Shown here in pieces: positions 25,241 through 39,400 of a stretch of DNA of 64,000 nucleotides; the first letter of the stretch is position 1; every line of letters starts with the position of its first letter. The notes below the pieces were generated by a model. It saw nothing but the letters and a program-made list of their open reading frames with translations. It did not search any database and had not been told where the DNA came from. The DNA comes from Numida meleagris (taxonomy: Eukaryota; Chordata; Aves; Galliformes; Numididae). The stretch is from contig NC_034424.1 of assembly GCF_002078875.1 (NCBI RefSeq), positions 9,438,959 to 9,502,958 of the forward strand. The letters run 5' to 3'. A program made the position numbers and the translations under genes.

Positions 25241-28200
25241 GTAACTTGGGCAGCGTCGGGACTTCCTTTTTTTTTTGTTACTGATAGAGGCTTCGTGCCG
25301 GAGGACTTTGGTCGGACGAGCGTCTCTTTTCTTGCAAAGTCATGACAGCGTGTTCTGAAGGAACGGGCCGTGCACGGCGGTAAGGCGGAGCGCTGCGCTC
25401 AGGTGCGGGCTGCCCCCGCCGCGGGGCCGTGCCTTCGGGCGCGCAGCTGCGCCTTGGGTAGGAGCTACAACTGGGGGGGCACAGACAGCGCGTGGGATCC
25501 GAGAGAACCACACTTCTGTAAAATTGGTGTCAGCTGCGGTGGTGGCTGCAGGAAAAGGGCATCAGAGCGGCTGCGCTGCGGTGGGTTCCAGGACGCTGCG
25601 GGCGCTGCGTGAGGGTTTGGCTGTGTGATACATCAGGTCCTGCAGAACTCGCGCTGCCCTTGGGAGCAGGCACCCTTCGTGGAGCTGGGATGTTTCAAGG
25701 AGTCGGTCTCGAGATAGGAGCTGGGAACTTCAAGTTCTGCACTTCTGCCTGAAAGTTAATTAGTGTGACTCATTATGTAAGGGGAACAACTCTTTCTAAC
25801 ACATGAGCAACTGGAGTAGGCTTTAGTGTAGTTACGTGCCCCTGTTGACTCTTGTGCACCACAGTAATACCACAGCTGACAATTTAGAAGGCAGCTGAGC
25901 CTGTGCGTTCCTGATACGCCCTGTTAATAAGGGACCCAAGAAGTGAAGTGCTCGTTGCACGTAGATCTTGTGTTCAGTGTTAGCTGTGCAGCAGCCACTG
26001 AGCAGAAACAAACTCAAGGTATGTGTTTCATATTAATGTTAATTAGATAGTTGAATTGCAGCAAATTGAAATGCATTTTGCATGTTGTGTGTGTTTTGAT
26101 GCGGTGGGTATTGTAATGTGAGGGTTCAGCAGATAAATCCTAAGTCATGGTGAACTGAAAAATGTGTTTTTTTTAGCTCAACTTTGGGAGATAGGTTGTT
26201 AGCTTATGTAAAGAAGGCTTGTTTGTTGTTACTGTAAATATTAATGAATACGAGATATTTTCATTTGGGGTAAATTAGCATGGAAGCTATTCAAGCTTGT
26301 TTAATTCTTTCTCAGTAAGACAGAACGATCTCAGTTGGGCCTTACCCTCCCCTGCCTGCAGTAGATCTGCCCAAACTTGCTCTGGAAGTTGAGTCTCGCT
26401 CAGCCAGATGCAGGAAGAACAAATAACCCTGAGCAGGAAATGTTGGAGGAGGAAGAAGAATTTGGTGTACTGTGGCAGTATTTGCTGCTTTGCTTAATCT
26501 CTTTTCTGTCAGATGGGCTGCAGAAATGTGTAACAGAGGTGCCACTTGTTTCTGTGTGCCATAATTCAAAACACATGTTCTGTGTGCTGCTATTCAGCAC
26601 CCAAAGATTAAAGGGAGTGCTTTACAGGACTTCTAAATACAAGAAGCAGTCTATGTCCCGTGTTTACCAAAGGCGTAGATTGCCTTGGATTCTGAAGAAC
26701 TTAGGGCATGCTGATAGTGGGGCAAAACATCTTAGATACTGTCAGCTCACACAATCTGTTGTTGTGGTGGGGCATCATGAGGTGAAATTGTTTGAATTGC
26801 TGTGATAAGTTTTCCAATTAGTGGCTTATTAAGTGGTCTTACAAGAAATGAAGTATTTTCCTATCAAAATGAAGTTACCAGGGTTGAGAAATAGTTTGCA
26901 GATAGCAGGAGTTATTTAATATCTGTTGTTTCTTCAGATGCATCAGATAGTTGGATTTCTAAATTTCCTAAAACTTCTCCTTCATGCAATTACACATTAG
27001 ACATCTTTTATTTCAAGTTTGACGAATGATCGTTATAAAGTAGGTAATTGGGTAATTATGGGTGGCTTCTTTATGAGAAACTGATAAACAGGAACTAGTA
27101 GCAGCTGAAGCTGCTGCCGTTCTCTGTTCTGTTACCGCCTGCTGCAGTGCATTACCAAATACGTAAGTGTGGCTAATTGCTTCTTAAAGCTCTTGTCCTG
27201 AGCGCTGGCATGGCGTGAATGCCGCGCAGCGTGGGAAGGGTAGAGAATGCAGCTGCTGTCTGCTTGTACTGATCGTGAAGGGAAGAGGTTTTTGGAGGGG
27301 AGCGGTTCATCATATGAGTATATTAACGATGGAATAGTTTCTCCTTTCAAATATAGGCTATGTGAATACGAGCGTGTGAAGACAGCAATAGCACGTGCAT
27401 CTTGCTTAACTGGGTTGGTCGGTTTGTTTTTGACTGTGCTGTATGCTTTCTTCAGAGTGAGTCTGGAGTCTGCTGAAGGCCTGTATGTGTCACGGTTCCA
27501 GCTTTCCATCTCTAGTGTTCTCAGACATCTGCCAGACGTGGAAGGTGAACACCCACTTGCTTGCACTGTTATTTGCTGTGCTTGCATGACTTTGGAATAA
27601 TTCGTTTTAAAAACTGGTAATAGGAGTGAATGAGGTGTTCCTCATCTGCAGAGGTATATTTTGGTAGCAATTGGTAGTTGCCAGCAAGTTTAATGTTTTG
27701 GAGGACTGTAAAGCCAAGGAAGCTGCTGATCCCTTTCTCGTGTACGTAGGGCACAAACTGCTGTCAAGCAGTCTGCATCTTGCCCTGTGGATTTTCACAG
27801 TTCCTGAGAAAACAGCCGTGCTTACTAACCTCCCACAGCTCAGTTTCGAAGCAGTTCTCCTCTCACTTTCGTTACGTTTGTGTTCTGCAGTGGAGATAGA
27901 GAAGAGACTCAAAGATAGTGGCAAGTTGATAGGGTATTGATAGGTGACATTACAGATTCAGCAGTGTTGTTCTGTGGAAGTCTTTTCTACTGTTCTGTTG
28001 CACTTTTTGCTTGCTGACCAGACATGTTGTATGCATGCGTATTCAGACTCCAGGCTATCTGGGTGTTGTACTTGCTTTCTGAGTATTAACTGATTTTTTT
28101 TTTTAATTTCTCCTTTGATTGATTGCCCTTAGCTCTAGAAGAAGTTATTGGTGATCTAAAAGCTGCATCAATGATTGCTTACTAAGAAATAGTGTGTTCT

Positions 28201-30419
28201 TTCCAGGCTGCTGTTGTCTTTTGTGCTGACTGGAATTCTGGGGGAACCACTTGAACTAACTTTCTGTTCAGAAACATAGAGCCTCCAAGTGAACACCTTC
28301 AGTTAATTAAAACCATTAAGGTTTGGGGAACTATGAGCACCTTTAAATACAGCCTTACACTGGAAAGCATCTGAAAAGACGGAAGATAGTTCTACAGATC
28401 TCATAGTAGGTACAGTTAAATGGATTCCGCTTCTTTTCCCTAGTTGATATCAATGGCTGATAATCCAAAACAAAAGTTATTTTTTTGCAGACAGTATCAA
28501 GTTTGGTGCTATTTTCCTGCAAGCCCTAAAATTCTGTGACTAAAAATAAAAATGAGTTGCAAGAAGTTATTGTTCGTTTCTCAAAGAACTTTAGCAGTGA
28601 TGTCAGTGTTTCTTTTTTTCTAATCATTTGTCTGAGACTGCCCTAGTTAAGTACATCAGAATCACTGCATCCTTGAAGTTCCGTGCTCAGTCTCATCTTT
28701 GAGTAGCATAAATGCATGAGCTGTAACCACTGCTTACGGGGTCACTGTTTTTTGTTTGCTTGCTCTTCTTTTTTTTAGAAGAGCTTTATATATGGGTTTG
28801 TCTGTATTTGCTAGGAACGGCATTTGAATTATCGGGTGTAATAAGATGTATTTCTTTATGCATAAAGATGTGGCAGTATCTGTTTCTGTCTCTGCTAGGG
28901 TTTTTGTTCTTTCATTTATAGTTTTAACCTGACATAATTACACACCCAAGGAGCGGCCATCACTGCCAGCGTGCCTGTTTATCAGGCTCTCACACTGGGG
29001 AAAAAAACCACCAGCAAACACCAACAAATGTAAAACCTTGCCTGATTAGGGAACTAATCTGTATTCTTCAGAGGAAAATTATCTCCTGCTCTGCTGAGCA
29101 GTGAACCACAGATCTTTAAAACAGTAAAAAGAGAGGTAAATTATTTGTAGTTTCTCAAGCATGGAATAAATGGTCTCGTAGAGCTGGGCTTCTCTAGGAT
29201 GACTGCAGATTACGGAAGTAAGTTTTCTGTTCAACTGTAGCACAGCTTTCAAGGGTTCTTCACCATGTCCCTCTGACAGCCCTGACGTATAGCCATTGCC
29301 AGTGTATCTGACAGCTGTGTATTATATCTGGATCAAACCCTTTTTCTTCCCAAATTATCTAGTATTGCTGTTAATTGTGGTGATGAAGAAGCCCCGTGGC
29401 CTACTATTAATTCTATGGAGACATAATTTGATCTATGGGGCTGTACCCTCTCCCATGTCAGCATTATGCAGTTGATGTTATTTTTCTTCAATGGAGTTAA
29501 CTTTTAGATGGATTTGCTGCTTGAACTTGTTTTGCGTGGTGTGGAACTCTTCTGCTCACGTAGTGGTAACAGGCGTAAGCTCTGACTGTACAATTAGAAA
29601 ACACTGAGACAGAACAGTGGCTAGTGTTGATTGATTTATTTTGTCACTACTGTGATAGGAAAACCTCTGGTTGTTTCAGTTTCTCTCTTTAAAAAACACT
29701 CTTGGATTGGCTCTCCAAAAATACTCTTACAAAAAAAGTATTTGAGGAAATTTTTCTGAATGAGACCTACAGCTGAGCAGCATCCCCAGACTTATTTCCG
29801 GCTGCTGCCTTGTCTAGCTATTGATGCTCCTCAGTTTCATTCATTAATTCATCTAGCAAAAAAAGTCCAGTTACGCATAGGTGAGAGGTGGTATTTGTTT
29901 TAGCGGTCTAGAGATAACCGTGCCTGCGTGCTTGCATAGCGCTATGTTATGTGGCATGCTTTAGGGGAAAGTAGAAAGCACAAAACTTTTTTCCCATCCG
30001 CCACGCAGGTGGCACAGTGGGACTCCTCCTCTCCATCTCCCTGAGCTTGCATCACCCAGGCTGTGACACTGGGCGCTGCTCTCCTCGTGCCCATTTCTTA
30101 CCCTGTGTGCTGGAGTGAGGTGTAAGCCTCGTGGCGTGGCACTGTGTCGCTGCTTCAGTTGGTGAGTGTGAGCTGGAGATACCATTGGCTGCAGTGCAGG
30201 CATCCCTGATGTGCTGACGTGACAGGGGTTAATGAAACTGACAGCCAGGGAATCTTGCGTGGAGGCAGAATGGGCACAGAAGTATCAACTGCTAAGCTTA
30301 TGGCCTTCTTACTTCATTACTTATGCTTATTACTTCACTGGGGCTGACAGAACTTGTGTCCATTACTGGTGAAATTCACCGATTTCATTCCTTTTTTCCT
30401 TTCTTTCAGCAAGTACTGT
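25241..30419 (+). other. GAPVD1: GAPVD1 5' UTR intron
   Basis: About 5.2 kb separates the CpG island from the acceptor (AG at 30418-30419) of the first coding exon. Nothing convincing was found inside: ORFs such as 26377-26805 lack splice context and family resemblance, and no RNA gene or transposon was recognised. Confidence 0.5.
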
Positions 30420-30436
30420 GTAGTCTGCTGTCAAAG

Positions 30437-33400
30437 ATGGTGAAGCTGGATATACACACGCTGGCTCATCACCTCAAGCAGGAACGACTGTATGTAAACT
30501 CAGAAAAGCAACTGATTCAGAGGCTGAATGCAGACGTATTGAAGACAGCTGAAAAGCTGTACCGCACAGCATGGATTTCCAAGCAGCAACGGATTAACTT
30601 GGACAGACTGATCATAACAAGGTGACTTGGAGGGGTGGTGGCCCTGGGGATAACAAATGCCTAAACTTCTGTGAATTGCAGCAAGACTACCAGATTTTTC
30701 ATGCTTAGTATCTGGAGTCCTTTGCTGTACTAATTCTAAAAATAGTACCTTTTTAAAACAAATCTAAACTGGGGTATCTGACTCACCAGAGACTTGTTTG
30801 TTGTCTGTTTAAACTACCATCTTTCTAATATGTGTATTGGTTTTGCTTCTCTTTGTGGTTTATGGGAACAAACTGTTCTTATTCCTGAATTTGGAAATCA
30901 TTTGAGTTAACTATATGGAAAGACATTTTTCCTTTGTGGTAACAGATTGACTATGTGACATCTGGTAAATTTGTTTGCTTAAGAGTTACTTAGAGTGTTT
31001 CAATGTTCTTCTTTAAGTGCGGAAGCTTCTCCTGCTGAATGCTGTCAGCATGCTAAAATCTTGGAGGATACGCAGTTTGTGGATGGATATAAGCAGTTGG
31101 GATTTCAGGAGACTGCTTATGGAGAATTCCTAAACAGACTGAGAGAGAACCCTAGGCTTATTGCGTCCTGTCTGGTTGCTGGAGAGAAGCTCAACCAGGA
31201 CAACACTCAGAGTGTCATTCACACGGTCTTTACCTCCATTTATGGCAACTGCATTATGCAGGAGGATGAGAGCTACCTCCTGCAGGTCCTTCGTTACTTG
31301 ATTGAGTTTGAACTTAAGGAAAGTGACAACCCTAGGCGGCTGTTGAGACGAGGCACTTGTGCTTTCAGCATCTTGTTCAAACTTTTCTCTGAAGGACTTT
31401 TTTCTGCGAAACTCTTTCTTACTGCAACTTTACATGAGCCAATCATGCAGCTTCTGGTCGAAGATGAAGATCACCTGGAAACTGATCCAAACAAATTAAT
31501 TGAGAGATTCTCTCCAGTCCAACAGGAAAAGTTGTTTGGAGAGAAAGGCACAGAAAAATTCAAGCAAAGAGTTCAAGAAATGGTTGACTCCAATGAGGCG
31601 AAGCTGGTGACCTTGGTGAACAAATTCATTGGCTATCTCAAACAAAATACGTACTGTTTTCCACATAGCTTGCGATGGATCGTGTCACAAATGTACAAAA
31701 CGCTCTCATGCGTAGACAGGCTGGAGGTTGGGGAGGTCAGAGCAATGTGCACAGATCTCCTTCTAGCATGTTTCATCTGTCCTGCAATTGTTAATCCAGA
31801 ACAGTATGGGATAATTTCTGATGCTCCTATAAACGAAGTGGCAAGATTTAATCTGATGCAGGTATGACTCTTTTTAAACTAGTCTGAAAAAGACGTGGAG
31901 AGAAATGTTCTTGGTGTTTTTTTCTCTGCTGCAACAGGTGGTACTACATTAAAAGGTAAAGAGTATTGTCCATCCTATATATATATAACACAAATGCTAA
32001 TATAACGTTTGTGTCATCATTGCTCAGAAGGCATGTTTAAAGTTAATGTGCATGTTTGCTTAAAATATTAACTTTAAAAACGCTGTAGCATGAATTCCTT
32101 TCTCTCCTACAAAAGTCGCAAATATACTTAATGAGAGCTACTCTGAGGAGTGGAAGCTAAAGTGTAAATGTAACTGTAAGATGAATTCTGGAATGTGTGT
32201 GAAGTAACTTTGTACTATGCCAGGTATTTAACAAAATAATATTTTGCCAGCAAAAAATGTTATCAGGCAGTAGCAGGCAGTTTGTCTGCTGGTAGTGATC
32301 TCCTGTTTTATTAGACCTTAGGGCATTCCTCAGCCCTCATGAGAAATGTTTGTGTAAATCTCAAACAATTTAATGACAGAATATAGAACTGTTGCCTGAT
32401 GGTATTAGGCATCATTATATTTAGTGGGGGATATTCCCCACGCATGTAACAGAACCTACTTTTAAATGTCTATGAACTGGACAGTAAGTGGTTACCACAG
32501 AAAATTACTCTGGCGAATTTCACTTGCTACACTTCTACTAACAGGACCTTGCAGTATTTTTCAGAGATACATGAGTAATCTTGTCCAGTGTTGCTGTCTG
32601 CGTGTTGTAACAGAGCTTGCAATTGACAACTCTTTAAAACAGAGAGTGGTTTGCAGTTGGTGATTAATAAGGATTATTTTCTCTGGTCTTGACTTGGCTC
32701 TCTTCCTATTTTTTTTTTTCCTCCAACTTTCAGTTAATAAAATATATACAGCCATTCAAAATGTCTAGGTTTCAGATGTCAGAATTGAGAGTTGAATCTA
32801 GGTCATGTTGTAAAAACAAATGTGCTTTGTTCCTAGGAAGGAGTTATGGATACTCATAGTATACCGTGTGTGCAGATTTTCTAGTTAAATGCTACAACTG
32901 CTTTTGATTTTTTTATTATTATTGTTTGTAGAACGGAACAGTTGTCTTAACTGATTGCTATAACAGGGTCCATCATGATGTTGTTTTGAAAGGCTTATTC
33001 CACACAGTTCTTCTCTTTCCAGGTTGGGAGACTTCTGCAGCAATTGGCAATGACAGGTTCTGAAGAGGGAGATCCACGTATGAAGAGCAACCTTGCGAAA
33101 TTCGACAAAGTAAGAGTCTAGTCTAAAAAAAGCTAGGACTCCCAAGCGCGCCTCATCCTTCTGCAGCTTCTTTGTTCTGACACTGCAAAGGACTTGCTGA
33201 GCAGTTGATTTATGAGTTACATGTACTGAAAAGCAGACTAAATCCTGCACAGAGCTGGGAACAAAATCTTGAGTACTAGATTCAAGGTTCAGGGATTCTC
33301 AATTCTACTCTGGCATAATGCTGCTTTTTAAAAGGAAGTACAAAAAAGACATTAAAGCAAGTTGCATTTTCCACTGAAATGCTGAATTGCTGTCTGTGTT

Positions 33401-36400
33401 TTTCTTCTGAATCTAAAGGAAAACCTCAGATCTGCAGGCAACTTCTATGTAAAATGTAGTGTTGGAAAAAGTAATTTGTTAGCACAGGGAACTTCTGTTC
33501 CTTTCTTGCTTTTTTTGTTCACCTTTTCCCCTGCCAGTGTCAGTCCTCTGTAGCAATTCTGCAATTACTTCATCGGGACAGTGAAATGAATGGGTTTTGA
33601 TTTACTGCTGTATAGTTTACATAAACAAATCAACTTTTTTTTTTAACTTGAAGGCTTTCACTAATTACAGTTGTGCAGTCATCATACAAAGTGACACATT
33701 TATTATACAAGTAACAGGTTAGACAGCGATGCTGCATGGTGTTTCCTTGTTTCACTTTTAGTCTGTGCTTAGCACTTTCTTCAGGAAAGGTGCCATAAAC
33801 AGTGTAATTCCTATTGAAAATCTGAACCTGCTCCTATGCGATGAAACGCTTCAAAACTGTAAAAACACTTAACTGAGCAGCACTTCTGAATGTGGTCAGA
33901 AAGGGGAACTGAAACTGCAGGCTTTCCTTACGTTACTTTCAGTGGTTTTAATGATATGTGGTATTTTATCCTAAAGTCTTAAAAGTTGGAAGCAAAGCTT
34001 ATATTACTGTGTAAAATATTTAGCTCTTGTGTTAGTGAACTGAAGTTCTTTTCGATCTCTGGTAAATGGTCTTTCGTTTCCAAACTTCTTCCCTTGCAGA
34101 GCTGTGTTGCAGCTTTCCTGGACGTCGTTATTGATGGGCGTGCAGTTGAAACTCCTCCCATGTCTTCAGTTAACCTTCTGGAGGGGCTGAGTAGAACAGT
34201 GGTTTACATGACGTACAGCCAGCTAACTACTCTGGTAATCTCTTAAGGTTTTAAATAGAAGTAATATAAACTTGCCCCCGTATGTTTGCAGGTAGTCGTC
34301 AAACAGAGCTGATAATTTACTCTGTAATTCTTAACAACACTAATTCTAAATTTGTAGGTTGGTTTTATGCGAAATGTAATGTTGAGCGATCAGCTTAAGG
34401 AAGATCGGATGGCTTTGGAAAACTTGCTAGCAAACTTACCCCAGAACAAACCAGGGAAAAGCAGCAGCCTTGAGATGACTCCGTATAACACCCCACAGCT
34501 CTCTCCTGCTACCACTCCAGCTAACAAAAAAAATCGATTACCGATAGGTAAGGACAGCAAGCAGACTTCTTGTATGCTTTTTGATACCATGATGCATTCT
34601 TCTTTCCTGTTTTTTCAGTCTTCTTTTAGGTGTACTCTTTGCCTGCACCTTCAGTTCTACTTTTTACGTGTAGATGGTGAAGTGTTTTCTTTTGCATAGA
34701 CAGGCATCTGTACTACTTTCTGATGCAAGCATGGTGAGCTTCTCCACGCTGGATTGAGCTGGAGAAAAATGCTGACATAGCTGTTATTCAGGCCAGTGCG
34801 AAGGGTAATAAAGGGAAAATTTGAAGATGGGAAGTTTGCTGAGGAAAGTGGTAAGATGGAAGCTCTGACACTTAGTAGGACAGAATAAGATTAAAATGAT
34901 TGACTCTTAGAAGGGAGCTAATGTGAAGGAGGAAGAAGGAGTAGAGCTTTTGGAGTATGTGTTAAGAAGACTGTTAAGAGACTGTCTCTCTTTTTTTTTT
35001 TTTTTCTCCCCTATCTGCCTGATCTAATTCTGGTAGTATACTGTAATGTAATTTTATATTGTTTTTTTTTCCCCTTTTTCAATATCATTTCTGAATCTTG
35101 AACTTTTCCATTTCGGTAATGTTTTCTGTTAAAATAGGAAGTGTGGTGCTCTTCTCTGGTGTAGATTAATGTTGGTATGACCACATGGGATATTTTTGTT
35201 CATTTGATGGATTTGGTGTTAGTTTGTAGTCGGATCCAACTATATGGAGCCAGTTAAGAGGCACAGGAACCCAAACCCCCAAACAAACCTATCCCATGTT
35301 GTTTTAACTCTGCATCTGAATGGTTCTGGTCTTAGATATTTAAAGTATTGGCACGGTAGCATTTATTTTATGGTAAAAAATAGTGTCATTGCTCAACATT
35401 TTGATTTTTTTTTTTGTTTCATTTTAATGCTTTCGAAATCCAGGACAGCAATTGGCAGCCATTACTGCCTGGGATACCTCTGCTACCAATCTTTCAGCTC
35501 ATATAACTCTAGTAACCCCTTTTGGTGGGTAATGCCCTCTTTCCGTTCTTTTCTGTGAAACTTTTGTTTGTAACACGATCGTGATACTTCAGCATGCCTT
35601 TGGTTTTCTTTGGCAGTTATTTGCTTTTTCAGATTTCTTCACTGATTTCTGTATGAAGCTCCTTTTATATGTACATGTAGTCTAAAACAAACAAACCAAC
35701 CTTATGTGCATTTGTGTGATAATTTTAAAATCAAAGTTTGTCCTGTTAGTTCCGCACACTTGTCTGGTTTTTCCTAGATCAAATAAAGAAATGGCTGGTG
35801 TCATGCTACTGTACTTAGCAGCCTTAATTCCATGTGGGCGTTTTTCCTTTCATGGTGCCAAAGGGGGGAAATGAGGCTACTTGAAAATGCTGATAAGGAG
35901 TCACACAACAGTCAGACACCTGATGTTGAATTTTTGCATCTGTGTTTCAGACAACTGCTTGAATTACTTTTCTCTGCTTCTTATGAGAAAAATTTCTGAA
36001 CGAATTACAGTGTTAAGCCACAGAAACCTCGACCTTATCAGTTGGTCACAGACTTCTTAATGTTCTCTACTTACTTCCAAAGGGTCTTTCTGTGATTGGA
36101 ATGTACAGTTTCACAAATGCAGAATCTGTTTTTCAGGAGATCTTTTTGTTTCTTTTTTGGTGCTTTGTAAACTTTTCCCTATTTATTTAGACCAGAGGCA
36201 GTCTCTTGTTGAGGATACGTGGTTTTTCCTAGGTTTCTGTGGGTGTGAATGACTACTAGGTATACTCAAAGTATATTTCGAGATCCCTTTGAATTACATG
36301 GATGGAGTAGTCTTTTTAACCAAATAAGTGCAGACGATATATTCCCACCTCCAAGTACAGCTCCTAAGTTGCTCTTCTGTGGCCACCACGTTAAATCTGC

Positions 36401-39400
36401 TGTTACTTCTTGGTTTTATTTTGACTTCTCGTGTCAGAAGGCTGGGCCAATTAAAGGTACTGAAATTGGTGCTGATCTTTGGTGTAGAAATTTGTGTAGA
36501 CAAACAGGATGTAATGTACCGTGTTTCTCTAAACTTTTCTGTTAAAATTGCTTTTTCACAGCCCAGTATTCGATTTTAAACAGTAGCTCCTTCTCTCAAA
36601 TTCTAGTAAGATTCTGTATTTTATAAGTTTCTTAGCATGCATGTTACCAACTGAAAATGTTACAGCTCAGTATTTCCATTTTATTGTATTTTTTTTCTCC
36701 CTGAACAAGGAAAAGCTTTCTAATGTTGACATTTCAAAATACTTTCTTAGCAACTCGTAGCAGAAGTAGGTCAAATATTCTCATGGATCAGCATGGGGAT
36801 CATGAGGGGTCCTCCCAGGAGACCATCCCAGAAGTTCAGCCGGAAGAAGTGCTGGTGATTTCCTTGGGAGCAGGTCCACAGATTACTCCAGGCATGATGT
36901 CAGAAAATGAGGTATGCAAAATCATCGAAGCTCAGATATTTTGAAAAATACAGTCTCCATGTTCTCTAGTAGCAGAACAATGAACTTGGGACACTTCAGT
37001 TTGGGCAATAAATCCAGAACAGGAATTAACATACTCACTTTGTTTTACTTGTCTGTTTGCTTTACTGAGCTTGGGTATTTTTGCTGTCAATCCTCCCTGC
37101 GTTAGAAGTTGTTTTCCAGCAACTTCATACATCTGCAAGGTCTGAAAGTCAGTATATTAACACAGGAAAGATGAAGCTGGCAGATTTATGTAGACACTTT
37201 GTCATCTAGCATCCTTAAGAGCAAACCAGGCCTGCATAAATTAATTCCATTACCTCCACATGTGCTTTGTCCTTTGCGTCGAGTGGCGTATGTGAATGAC
37301 AGCACTGGAATGCCGATCCCAAAGTTTTTGGCAGCTCAAACTTGCATCACACCAGCCAAGCTTCTTGTGAGGTGGAGCCATGGCCGTGCTGCCACGAGTG
37401 CCCTCAGACCGCCCCGAGGACAAGGCTGCTCATACAGCCTCCTCCTTCAGCAGACACAGAACAGCGTTCTGCTTTCATCTTTGCCATCTTGCCCGATAGG
37501 TCAGATTATCTCCTCTTCCAGCCTTGTTTAACTGCGGGTTTACATGTTAGGTGAGAGGGCCAGGATTAGGAGGGAGCTACAGCTTCTGTTGTTAGCAGGA
37601 TTTGCCTTGTGTTCACGTCTTGGTTACCTAATGTTTTCTCCAGGCACTTTGGAGATAACTTTATTTTTTTTCAAATGGAACGTTAGAAATTTGGTTGTAC
37701 CATTAGCATCTAGGAAAAAAAAGAACACAAAAATGTGTGCAATGTTTTGTTTACTGTGTAATTATCAGGAAAAAAATAGATTATTTTAAGGATGTATTGC
37801 TTCATTCCCCCACTCCCCAGGTCTTAAATATGCAGCTTGCAGATGGCGGACAAGGAGATGTCCCTGTTGATGAAAACAAACTCCATGGTAAACCTGATAA
37901 AACCTTGCGCTTTTCACTCTGCAGTGATAATCTGGAAGGAATATCTGAAGGTGAAGGGTTACTTAAGTCTTGAAGAAGTTTTGTCCCTTTTTTTTTCCTC
38001 TCCTTAACTTTGAAAGGAACTTCTGTTAAATATAGCATGTCATCTCTGCTGTTTTAAAGGTCATGCTATGTTACCCTAAGAGCTTTTCTTTTCTGTTAGT
38101 CCTTCAGAGAAAAAGGTCTAGAACTGAAATTTGACCTGCAAATACATAACTTAGACTGAGAATTACGGCAAAAAGAAGTGTATTTAAAAGATGAAAACAG
38201 AGGGATTTTTTTTAAGTTAATTGCACTACTTACGTTAAGGTAAACTGGCTTATCTCTAATTTTAGAGATCTCAGACTTTTTTCATCATGTTTTAATTAAC
38301 TGTTGCGTATCTCAGAGTGGTTTCTGGACTCAGGACAGTTCTTCTGTATGAACCTCAGACACAACAAAGCAGGGTTTATCTGTGGTATTGAAGAGGTTTG
38401 TACAAATTATTTAGTGGGCATTATTTTGTGTAACTTCTGTCACGTAGTTTTTACTCTTCTCAAAATGAGCAAACAAGCTAATGAACAATTAAATGTGTTA
38501 ATGTCAAAGTCTGTATTGACTCTTAGTCAAAGTATGGTGATGGTGAGATTCTAGTCTTCACTGGTAACGTATTTTTAGATTATTATAATCAGTATGGTCC
38601 TTTATGCGTGTCGAATACAAATCAGTGCAGGTTAAGTAGCTATAAAGTAGAGATTAAGAGTAGAAGGACACTTAGCTTATCTGTTTGATGTTTTATATTG
38701 GAACTACTACTTAATTTCATGTTTTTGTTTTCGTCAATTGTCTTCTGGATTGTTAATCCTGTATATTTAGGAACTGGTATTCAAATCGGATTTACAATAA
38801 AATATTTTTCACAGGTCCTTCAAATCGTTCCAACTCAGTATCATCTTTGGATTTGGAAGGGGAGTCTGTGTCAGAGCTTGGTGCGGGTCCCTCTGGGAGC
38901 AATGGTGTTGAAGCTCTGCAGCTGCTGGAGCACGAACAAGGTAGATGCAAATTCTCTGAAACAAGTGCCTGTGTGGTGCTGTAGGTGGTAAAGCCAAAGT
39001 TCTGTGGGAAAAGATTGAGAAATTGACTAGTTTGGGGCAAAAATAAGTAAATACTCTCCCTGTACAAACAATTTTGCATTTATTTTTGTTTGGATTTTTT
39101 GTTGCTGCTGTTTTGTTTTTCCCTGGAAATATTTATTGTGGTCCATAGGAAAAGAACGGGATTTTGAGACTTAAGTCCTTTATAGGAAAGTGCATTTAAA
39201 GTTTTGCTGGATACATGACTTTTCCTTCAAAGGAATAGGGAGGTCTGGATTGGCGTTGTCTTAAAGCACCTGGCTGGCTTTTTTAAAATATGTATTTGTC
39301 AGACACTGGAATGAGTTGCCCAGAGAGGCTTTGGAGTCTCGAACATTGTAGATTTTCAAAACGTGACTAGACGTGCCCTTGAGCCAAACTGTAATTTACC

